From Solirubrobacterales bacterium (GTDB lineage Bacteria > Actinomycetota > Thermoleophilia > Solirubrobacterales > Solirubrobacteraceae), in contig DAHVAB010000181.1 in assembly GCA_027314825.1 (NCBI GenBank), forward strand, positions 1-5,611: a stretch of DNA of 5,611 bases, read 5' to 3'. The notes under the pieces are model-generated. The model worked only from the letters and a program-made list of their open reading frames with translations. It searched no databases and was not told where the DNA came from. The position numbers and the translations under genes are program-made. Of the stretch, positions 1-5,114 are shown piece after piece (the stretch's first letter is position 1; every line of letters starts with the position of its first letter).

Positions 1-225
1 GAGCGAGAGCTTCATCGCGTCGCCGGCCGGGGTGAGCCCGGCGATGTCCGAGGCGATCCGACCGCCCGCCCGCGCGAGCGACGGGTCGGCGCCGCCGGGC
101 GGCCCGGCCGCATCGGGAGGGGGGCCGATCCGCCGCAGCAGCTCGGCATGGCTTCGCAGCAGCCCCGCCACCAGGATGGCGAGCAGCAGCAGCAGCAGCG
201 TCTCGCATGCGATAAGCACCGTCAC
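1..225 (-). CDS. MauD/TlpA-like membrane-anchored thioredoxin-fold protein, N-terminal part only
   Basis: This is the first 75 residues of a protein cut by the left edge of the window. It begins with a GTG 7 nt after the stop of the MauA-like gene, preceded by a purine-rich AGGGGGGAG (238-246) at a rather long spacing of 12 nt. A second GTG lies two codons later. Residues 3-22 are a strongly hydrophobic segment containing six Leu in a row, encoded by a CTG run. A charged stretch (RSHAELLRRIG) follows, then a Pro/Gly/Ala-rich linker and a segment (DIAGLTPAGDAMKLSL) that resembles the start of a TlpA/AhpC-type thioredoxin domain. In mau clusters MauD is a membrane-anchored thioredoxin-like protein needed for light-chain stability and disulfide formation. 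The CxxC active site would lie outside the window, so the assignment rests on the N-terminal layout and gene context. A different membrane protein with a similar anchor remains possible. Confidence 0.6.
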   Translation of the reverse strand, partial: MTVLIACETLLLLLLAILVAGLLRSHAELLRRIGPPPDAAGPPGGADPSLARAGGRIASDIAGLTPAGDAMKLSL

Positions 226-232
226 CGGCGGC

Positions 233-847
233 TCACGCTCCCCCCTGCGGGACGAGCTCTTCCACCAGCGGCTTCAGGCAGGCGGAGTCCTGCAGGCAGG
301 TGGTGTCGTCGGTCTTCTCGGTCGCATTGCATTTGAATCCGTCGATGCTCGCCGGATGCTCGCAGACGATCACCCGACAGACGACCTCGGTGATGCCCGG
401 GACCTGCACGTTGCACTGGCCGTAGCGAAACTGGTTGCAGTCGACCCGCCGGTGGGCGCAGTCGTTGTTCGCGCATTTGCAGCCGCCCCTGAACTGCCGG
501 CCGGGAATCCGGTTGCAATCGATGTAATACCGGGGCCCGTCGCCGTGACAGAGGCCGCTGCCCAGGTAGTCGCTGCACTTCCACCAGCCGGCGACATAGG
601 TGTTCGCCGGACACGTGTTCGCGCCGCCGTGGATCTCGCAGCAGAACGCGGTATACCCGTCCAGGCACAGCCCGCCGGCGCAATGTTCGGGGGCGATGAC
701 CGCCCAGGCGCTCAGAGGCCGCAACAGGTAGGCGAGCGGCGCCACCGCGAACGCGCAGGCGGCCAACACTGCACGCGAGAGAAGGCCGCGCCGGGAGAAT
801 CGCCGCTCCAGCAGCACCCCCGCGCCCCGCGCCAAGCGCTCGGTCAC
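233..847 (-). CDS. Tat-exported cysteine-rich protein similar to methylamine dehydrogenase light chain (MauA-like)
   Basis: This is a complete 204-residue protein. It starts at a GTG that overlaps the TGA of the MauE-family gene (GTGA), so translation is probably coupled. Residues 16-23 hold a twin-arginine motif (SRRGLL after RRF), followed by a hydrophobic stretch (about 24-43), as in the long leaders of true MauA. The mature part (about 50-204) has 18 Cys. Cysteine spacing parallels MauA: LC-LDGY...CC...TCP...WWKC; YYIDC; GGCKC; EVVC; GFKC. D63 and D110 match MauA aspartates important for cofactor biogenesis and catalysis. W88/W89 lie near the first TTQ tryptophan, but the residue before C157, where the second TTQ tryptophan should be, is V156. 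The only other Trp is W48 at the leader junction. Compared with MauA there are extra Cys and a longer C-terminus. Role: an exported redox or structural partner, probably matured by its neighbours. Homology to the light-chain family looks solid; methylamine oxidation is doubtful. Confidence 0.82.
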   Translation of the reverse strand: MTERLARGAGVLLERRFSRRGLLSRAVLAACAFAVAPLAYLLRPLSAWAVIAPEHCAGGLCLDGYTAFCCEIHGGANTCPANTYVAGWWKCSDYLGSGLCHGDGPRYYIDCNRIPGRQFRGGCKCANNDCAHRRVDCNQFRYGQCNVQVPGITEVVCRVIVCEHPASIDGFKCNATEKTDDTTCLQDSACLKPLVEELVPQGGA

Positions 848-1440
848 CGCCGCACCCCCGCGTAGGCGGCCCAGGCGGCGGGCAGCGCGGTGAAGCAGAG
901 GTAGGCGCAGAAGACGCAGCCGCCGATGCCGGCCACCACGGCGACGGCCTGCACGGAAGGCAGCCGCACAAGCCACGGCAGCCCATGGACGCCCACCGCC
1001 GCGGCGGCCGTGCACACGGCCAGCGCGAGCATGTTCAACGCGAGACGCAGGCGGCCGGCCTCGGCCACGGCCCCGGCTCCCGCGGTCCCGGCTCCCGCAG
1101 CCCCGCCTGCGCCCCGGCCGCTCTCCCACGCGCCGCCGAAGCAGCCGCATGCGATCTCCGGCGCGACGCGCCCCAGACGGATCAGCGCGACCGTGAACAC
1201 CATGGAGGCGCAAGCGCAGGCGGCCGCCGTACCCGCGCTCGCAGCCAGGATCGCGCCGGCGCCGAGCGCCACCTCCGCCGCGCCGAGCGCCCGCACGCAG
1301 AGCACGCCCCCGGGGATGCGCAGAGCGGCCCGCGCGCCCAGCAGCGCGGTGGGCCTGCGCAGCTTCGACGCGCCCGCCACGATCAGGAGCGCTGCAACCG
1401 TCTGGAAGATCGGCGTCAAGATCGCCTGCACGTAGGTCAC
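844..1440 (-). CDS. MauE/DoxX-family redox-associated integral membrane protein
   Basis: This is a 198-residue, very hydrophobic protein with about five predicted membrane segments (roughly residues 8-24, 46-68, 70-88, 132-152, 164-186). The CGCFG motif at 98-102 is the hallmark of MauE-type proteins. Further Cys pairs in or next to membrane segments (CAC at 75-77; C175, C178, C182) fit a thiol-redox role. MauE is needed with MauD for correct formation or stability of the disulfide-rich MauA light chain. Residues 110-128 form a Gly/Ala linker that includes a 5-residue duplication, encoded by two exact 12-bp copies 15 bp apart (1072-1083 and 1087-1098). The start is uncertain. GTG at 1440 follows AGAGGA (1444-1449) at a short spacing; GTG at 1431 also fits; an ATG at 1479 would add 13 residues but lies upstream of the likely -10 box. 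It is the first gene of the E-A-D cassette. Confidence 0.83.
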   Translation of the reverse strand: MTYVQAILTPIFQTVAALLIVAGASKLRRPTALLGARAALRIPGGVLCVRALGAAEVALGAGAILAASAGTAAACACASMVFTVALIRLGRVAPEIACGCFGGAWESGRGAGGAAGAGTAGAGAVAEAGRLRLALNMLALAVCTAAAAVGVHGLPWLVRLPSVQAVAVVAGIGGCVFCAYLCFTALPAAWAAYAGVRR

Positions 1441-1452
1441 TCGTCCTCTCAA

Positions 1453-1486
1453 AAAATAACTCTTCGAGGCACTGTGCATTGTGCAC
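1453..1486 (-). promoter_or_regulatory. Probable promoter of the mau-like cassette with inverted repeat over the -35 region
   Basis: The 69-bp gap between the pepF stop and the MauE-family start holds the only AT-rich patch nearby. On the minus strand TATTTT (1453-1458) is a plausible -10 hexamer, ending 12 nt before the chosen GTG. About 17 bp further upstream, where a -35 box would be, no TTGACA is seen. Instead there is a perfect inverted repeat, GTGCA-TTG-TGCAC (1474-1486), that could bind a regulator. The promoter call comes from position and composition only. No terminator is visible after pepF, so read-through from pepF into the cassette cannot be excluded. Confidence 0.4.
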
Positions 1487-1509
1487 GTGCGCGCCGGAGG
1501 ATGCGCGGC

Positions 1510-3402
1510 TCAGCTGAGGCGGCCGCTCGCATGCGCGGCGGCCTCCGCATCGGACAGGCGCCGCTCCAGCAGGTCGAGCCCCTGATCCCAGAAGCCGGGG
1601 TCGGCGAGCTCGACGCCGACGATGCCGCCGAGCTCCTCCGGGCTGCGCGAGCCGCCGGCTTCCAGCATCTGCAGGTAGCGGGGCACCATCTCCTGCCCAC
1701 GCTCCTCATAGCGGTGGTACACAGAGAGCGCGAGCAGCTGCCCATACGCGTAGGCATAGACGTAGCCGGGAGTGTTTATGAAATGGGGGACATACGACCA
1801 CCAGCTGCGGTAGCCATCGCTCACCTCCACGGAGTCGCCGAGCATCTCCTCCTGGCTGGCAGCCCACAGCTCGCCGAACCGCTGCACCGAGATCTCGCCC
1901 TGCTCGCGGCGCTCAGTATGCACGAGATCCTCGAAGCGGCTCATCGCCACCTGCCTGAACACGGTCGCGATCGCGCCCTCGATGTTCTCGGCCAGCAGGG
2001 TGAGGCGGGACTCGGGCGAGTGGTCCTCTGCGAGCAGGCGCGAAAACACGAGCGTCTCTCCGAACACCGACGCAGTCTCGGCGAGGGTGAGCGGGACGTG
2101 CTGGTGAAAGACCCCCTGCGGGGCGGCGAGCGCATAGTGCACCCCGTGGCCCATCTCATGGGCGAGGGTGAGCACGTCGCGGCGGCGGGAGGTGTAGTTG
2201 AGGAGCAGATAAGGATGGACCGATGGCACGATCGCGGCGCAGAAGGCGCCGCCCCGCTTGGCGGCCCGCACCGGCGCGTCGATCCAGGCGCCATCGAAGA
2301 ATCCCTTCGCCACCTCACCCAGGCGCGGGGAGAAGGCGGAGTAGCAGTCGAGCACGATCTCCTTGGCTTCGGCGTAGTCGAACGACGCCTCATCTCTGCC
2401 CACGCTCGCCATCCGGTCGTAGTCGACGAGCCTCTCCACGCCCAGCAGACGCGCCTTCAGCCGGTACCAGCGCCGCGCCAGCTCGTACCGCCCGCGGACC
2501 GCCTCCACCAGCGCCTGCACGGAGGCGTCCGGCACCTCGTTGGCCAGGTTGCGGGCCGAGAGCCAGCTCGGGTAGCGGCGCAGGCGGTCGTCGGTCGCCT
2601 TGTCGGCCAGCAGCGTGTTGAACAGGAACGCCCTCGTCCTGAGGCCGGGCGCGAGCGCGGCGGTGACCGCCTCGGCGGTATTGCGGCGCACTTCGCGATC
2701 CGGCGAGGCCAGGCGGCTGAGCGCGACGTCCAGGGCGACGCTCTCGCCGTCGGGGCCGCCATCGGCCGCCGGCAGCTGCACCTCGATCGCGGAGGTCAGC
2801 TCTTCGAAGAGGCGCCCCCACGCGGAGGAGCCGGTCAGCGCCTTCTCGGTGAGGATCTTCTCCTCGGGCTCTGAGAGCAGGTGCTCCCGATAGCGGCGCA
2901 CCCTTCTCAGATGGTGGGCGCAGAAGTCCAGCCCGTCGGCGGCCAGCAGCCGATCGGCCTGCTCATCGCTCAGCGCCGCCCATTCCAGCTCGAAGAAGAG
3001 CAGCGTCGTCTCGATCTCCGTCTCGCGCTCCTGGGCGCGCTGCAGGAGCGCTCCGTTCTCGGGGCTCGCGGTGTCCGCGGAGAAGCGCAGGGCCGCATAG
3101 CCGCCGGCACGGCCGAGCAGGTCGTGGATCTCCGCGAGCTCGCGCATCGCCGCGGCGAGGCCCGGCCCGTCGAGCTCTGAGACCCTGCCCGCGTGACGCT
3201 CGGCGAAGGCGCGGGCGGAGTCGAGCGCCTGGTCGAGGCGCGCCGTCACGCCCTCCACGCCCTCGCCGTCGATGAGCGCGCTCAGATCCCACGCCGTCGC
3301 GGCGAGCTCGGCGTCCTGCGGCTGCCCCGCAGGCTGCGGCGCCGAGCGCTCGGCAGGCTGTCGCGCGAGCTGCGGTGAGGACTGATCGGCAGAGTGGGGC
3401 AT
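1510..3402 (-). CDS. pepF: M3 family oligoendopeptidase F (zinc metallopeptidase)
   Basis: This is a complete 630-residue cytoplasmic peptidase of normal length for the family; no signal peptide is seen. PepF-type enzymes cleave short oligopeptides and serve in peptide turnover. The zinc site HEMGH lies at residues 415-419 (H415, catalytic E416, H419). The third metal ligand is most likely E442 in LAETASVFGE, at the expected spacing of about 25 residues. The Tyr/Gly-rich segment FINTPGYVYAYAYGQ (541-555) matches the C-terminal substrate-binding loop of the family. Residues 38-360 form the helical N-terminal region, including the conserved-looking YPSWLSARNLANEV stretch. The first 35 residues are a Pro/Gln/Ser-rich tail without evident function, so a later start is conceivable; the ATG at 3402 is kept because a TAAGCT hexamer sits 9 nt upstream. 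No strong ribosome binding site is seen. It is divergent from thyX. Confidence 0.95.
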   Translation of the reverse strand: MPHSADQSSPQLARQPAERSAPQPAGQPQDAELAATAWDLSALIDGEGVEGVTARLDQALDSARAFAERHAGRVSELDGPGLAAAMRELAEIHDLLGRAGGYAALRFSADTASPENGALLQRAQERETEIETTLLFFELEWAALSDEQADRLLAADGLDFCAHHLRRVRRYREHLLSEPEEKILTEKALTGSSAWGRLFEELTSAIEVQLPAADGGPDGESVALDVALSRLASPDREVRRNTAEAVTAALAPGLRTRAFLFNTLLADKATDDRLRRYPSWLSARNLANEVPDASVQALVEAVRGRYELARRWYRLKARLLGVERLVDYDRMASVGRDEASFDYAEAKEIVLDCYSAFSPRLGEVAKGFFDGAWIDAPVRAAKRGGAFCAAIVPSVHPYLLLNYTSRRRDVLTLAHEMGHGVHYALAAPQGVFHQHVPLTLAETASVFGETLVFSRLLAEDHSPESRLTLLAENIEGAIATVFRQVAMSRFEDLVHTERREQGEISVQRFGELWAASQEEMLGDSVEVSDGYRSWWSYVPHFINTPGYVYAYAYGQLLALSVYHRYEERGQEMVPRYLQMLEAGGSRSPEELGGIVGVELADPGFWDQGLDLLERRLSDAEAAAHASGRLS

Positions 3403-3411
3403 CGCCGTCTG

Positions 3412-3417
3412 AGCTTA
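3412..3417 (-). promoter_or_regulatory. Candidate -10 box for a leaderless pepF transcript
   Basis: On the minus strand TAAGCT fits the actinobacterial TAnnnT -10 pattern and ends 9 nt before the pepF ATG. A start site 6-9 nt downstream would coincide with the initiation codon. This agrees with the absence of a Shine-Dalgarno sequence. No -35 consensus is visible. Confidence 0.4.
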
Positions 3418-3426
3418 TCCTGGGGG

Positions 3427-3442
3427 CGCGCCGTCCGGCGCG
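3427..3442. repeat. Perfect inverted repeat in the centre of the pepF-thyX divergent promoter region
   Basis: Arms CGCGCC and GGCGCG flank a GTCC loop, midway between the two candidate -10 boxes. It could be a shared operator. In DNA this rich in G and C, a 6-bp GC-only palindrome also has a fair chance of arising by accident. Confidence 0.25.
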
Positions 3443-3447
3443 GCGCC

Positions 3448-3453
3448 TAGCAT
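3448..3453 (+). promoter_or_regulatory. Candidate -10 box for a leaderless thyX transcript
   Basis: TAGCAT fits the TAnnnT pattern and ends 10 nt before the thyX ATG at 3464. The intervening bases (CGTCGACCCC) contain no Shine-Dalgarno sequence, so transcription probably starts at or next to the ATG. No recognisable -35 box is seen. Confidence 0.42.
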
Positions 3454-3463
3454 CGTCGACCCC

Positions 3464-4285
3464 ATGCACCAGACCAACCCGTCCGCACACCTGATCGCGC
3501 GCCCCTCCATCGACGTGGCGGGCGTCGAGCGCTACCTGGCCGCCGTCGGCGGCGAGTCGTGGCTTGCGCGGCGGCTCGGCGAGGGTGGCGCGGGCGGCCA
3601 GGGCGCAGAGGACGGCCGCGGCGGCCAGGTCAACTCGGGCGAGCTGCTCATCGAGTTCGCGGGAAGGGTCTGCTACCGCAGCTGGGAGCCGGGCCTGAAC
3701 CCGAACGTGACGAGGATCAGGACCGACCAGCGCGAGTACTTCGCCAACATCCTCGCCAGCGCGCACGGCAGCGTCCTGGAGCACGCCAACTACTCCTTCG
3801 TGCTGCACGACTGCTCCCGGGTGCTCACCCACGAGCTGGTCCGGCACAGGGCCGGCTCGGCCTTCAGCCAGGAGAGCCTGCGCTACGTGCGCCTCGCGGA
3901 CATCGGCTTCCGGGTGCCGCCGGCGCTGGAGCCGCTGCGCGAGCGGGTGCTCTCGATAGTCGAGCAGCTGGAGGAGTTCCAGCAGGAGGCGGCCGGCGCG
4001 CTCGGCATCGACGAGCAGGGCGTGCCCTTCCACGTCAAGAAGGAGGTCACCTCCGCGCTGCGGCGCCTCGCGCCGATCGGCCTGTCCACCGACATCCTCT
4101 GGACGGCGAACGTGCGCACCCTGCGCCACGTGATCGAGATGCGCACCGCCCCCGGCGCCGAGGAGGAGCTGCGGCTGCTCTTCGACCAGGTCGCGCAGAT
4201 CATGCTCGCAGAGGCGCCGGGCCTCTTCCAGGACTTCGAGCGAGCCGACGACGGGTCCTGGGTGCCGAAGCACAGCAAGGTGTAG
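3464..4285 (+). CDS. thyX: FAD-dependent (flavin-dependent) thymidylate synthase ThyX
   Basis: This is a complete 273-residue protein that methylates dUMP to dTMP using methylenetetrahydrofolate as carbon donor and NADPH with FAD as reductant. It replaces or supplements ThyA in DNA precursor synthesis; family members are homotetramers. Visible motifs are GRVCYRSW (67-74), HGSVLEHANYSF (101-112), and the signature RHRAGSAFSQESLRY (127-141). The C-terminal ligand-binding stretch NVRTLRHVIEMR (216-227) is followed by EEELR (233-237). The signature has eight residues between RHR and the ES serine, one more than the textbook RHR-x7-S. This looks like a subfamily variant; the flanking sequence is intact and in frame. 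Residues 39-57 are a Gly-rich, low-complexity insertion near the N-terminus, probably a surface loop. The ATG is preceded by a -10-like hexamer and no ribosome binding site. The downstream gene is 142 bp away and probably has its own promoter. Confidence 0.96.
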   Translation: MHQTNPSAHLIARPSIDVAGVERYLAAVGGESWLARRLGEGGAGGQGAEDGRGGQVNSGELLIEFAGRVCYRSWEPGLNPNVTRIRTDQREYFANILASAHGSVLEHANYSFVLHDCSRVLTHELVRHRAGSAFSQESLRYVRLADIGFRVPPALEPLRERVLSIVEQLEEFQQEAAGALGIDEQGVPFHVKKEVTSALRRLAPIGLSTDILWTANVRTLRHVIEMRTAPGAEEELRLLFDQVAQIMLAEAPGLFQDFERADDGSWVPKHSKV

Positions 4286-4302
4286 GCGGCCGGCGGCCTT
4301 GA

Positions 4303-4368
4303 GGCGGGGCGGCTCCGGGCCGGTGGCGGGGCGGCTCCGGGGCGGCGGCGGGGCGGTAGCGTCCCGCC
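4303..4368 (+). repeat. 22-bp tandem G-rich repeat, about 2.5 copies
   Basis: Units begin at 4303, 4325 and 4347. The first 17 bases (GGCGGGGCGGCTCCGGG) are identical in units one and two; the third matches for its first 10 bases and then diverges. Each full unit has two runs of three or four G, so G-tracts start every 11 bp (4306, 4317, 4328, 4339, 4350). The block fills much of the thyX to antitoxin spacer, just upstream of the likely antitoxin promoter. It could form a G-quadruplex on the plus strand or be a simple slippage product. Confidence 0.75.
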
Positions 4369-4378
4369 GCGCTTGCGC

Positions 4379-4423
4379 TACAGTTGTCGCGTATACCCGT
4401 CACGGAGGCGACACGGATCGGAG
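4379..4423 (+). promoter_or_regulatory. Candidate promoter and leader of the toxin-antitoxin operon
   Basis: TACAGT (4379-4384) fits an actinobacterial TAnnnT -10 box, which would give a leader of about 35 nt. A second possible box overlaps GTATAC (4391-4396). The leader contains GGAGG (4404-4408), 19 nt from the ATG, and GGAG (4420-4423), 4 nt before it. The latter is the more likely ribosome binding site. TA antitoxins of this type usually repress their own promoter, but no clear operator palindrome beyond GTATAC is seen. Confidence 0.4.
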
Positions 4424-4427
4424 TGAG

Positions 4428-5114
4428 ATGACGGCCGCTCTCGCAGGCGAGCACGAGGAGCTGCAGCGGTTCTCCGCGCTCCTGGAGGATTCGAGCCGCA
4501 AGCTGCTCGACGCGCTCAGGAGGAGCCCTGTCCCGGCCGACTACCTCGGCCGGTGGCAGCACACTGCCAGCCGCCTCTCGGAGGCGATCGACCGCTCGAC
4601 GCCGCCGAGCCTCGACCCTGAGCAGGTGGCGGAGATTCGTGGCGAGCTGTTGCGGGTCATGCAGCGCGTCGCCGACGCCGATGCGACTCGGCCGCTGGAC
4701 TCCGTGGAGGCGGCGCTGCTCGGCTTCGAGGCGATCCGCCACCTGGTGCGTGACGAGCTCGATCGGCAGGCCGTCGGGGACGGTGACGCCCGCACGCTGC
4801 TGGCCGGCCTGAAGGATGCGCTGCCCCATATCGGCCTCAGGGATCTGGCGCGGCTGCTGGATGTGAGTGAGCGCTCGATCCAGCGCACGCTCGCCAGTCC
4901 CACGGCAGTCGAGCCGAAGCGACGCCTTGTGCTCGTGGCGCGACTGGTCTCACTGCTCAGTCGCGGCTGGACGCCGGAGGGGGTCATCGCCTGGTTTGAC
5001 CGCGAACGGCCAGAGCTCGGGGGCGTAAGCGTGCTGGCCGCGATCGACGACGCCTCCTACGAGCAGGAGATCTTCGAGCTGGCCAGGCATGGGCGCGCGC
5101 AGCACGGCTCCTGA
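4428..5114 (+). CDS. Antitoxin of the Xre/MbcA/ParS type, with extended N-terminus
   Basis: This is a complete 228-residue soluble protein. A helix-turn-helix spans about residues 136-157 (GLRDLARLLDVSERSIQRTL). The C-terminal part (about 165-225), with GWTPEGVIAWFDRERPELGG followed by SVLAAI, matches the toxin-binding domain of Xre/MbcA/ParS antitoxins, where a Trp/Phe-rich helix precedes a P-x-LGG-x-x-L turn. Such antitoxins neutralise RES toxins and commonly bind their own promoter. The first 120 residues are mostly charged, probably helical, and unrecognised. Typical family members are much shorter (around 110-160 residues), so this is an added domain. The open frame extends upstream to an ATG at 4299, but that part translates the G-rich repeat as Gly/Arg/Ala and lies above the likely promoter; ATG 4428 with GGAG is preferred. 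The toxin gene starts inside the last codons of this gene. Confidence 0.83.
   Translation: MTAALAGEHEELQRFSALLEDSSRKLLDALRRSPVPADYLGRWQHTASRLSEAIDRSTPPSLDPEQVAEIRGELLRVMQRVADADATRPLDSVEAALLGFEAIRHLVRDELDRQAVGDGDARTLLAGLKDALPHIGLRDLARLLDVSERSIQRTLASPTAVEPKRRLVLVARLVSLLSRGWTPEGVIAWFDRERPELGGVSVLAAIDDASYEQEIFELARHGRAQHGS

Noticed and set aside
184..198. Five CAG repeats (CTG on the coding strand), considered as a phase-variable microsatellite.
   Set aside because: It is in frame and encodes part of the Leu-rich membrane anchor; a triplet repeat would not switch the frame.
32..865. A 277-codon plus-strand open frame opposite the MauA-like gene.
   Set aside because: The minus strand carries a Tat motif and an 18-Cys pattern matching MauA; the plus-strand product shows no recognisable features.
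1441..1479. An ATG start at 1479 for the MauE-like gene.
   Set aside because: It falls inside the inverted repeat and upstream of the -10-like box, and adds 13 polar residues before the first membrane segment; the GTG at 1440 fits better, though this is not certain.
1509..1518. Perfect 10-bp palindrome CTCAGCTGAG at the pepF stop codon, considered as a terminator.
   Set aside because: It has no loop and no following T-run on the transcript strand, and overlaps coding sequence.
985..2874. A 629-codon plus-strand open frame antisense to pepF and the MauE-like gene.
   Set aside because: Its translation is Arg/Ala/His-rich with no family features, while the opposite strand encodes a convincing PepF with a zinc motif. 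Long antisense frames are expected at this GC content.
2963..4273. A 436-codon minus-strand open frame antisense to thyX and overlapping the pepF 5' end.
   Set aside because: It opposes the full ThyX coding sequence and spans the divergent promoter; its composition is that of a reverse-frame shadow.
4286..4302. Short GC inverted pairs after the thyX stop, considered as an intrinsic terminator.
   Set aside because: Stems are only about 4 bp and there is no T-tract.
4299..4427. An upstream ATG that would extend the antitoxin by 43 residues.
   Set aside because: The extension translates the G-rich tandem repeat and lies upstream of the likely promoter and ribosome binding site.
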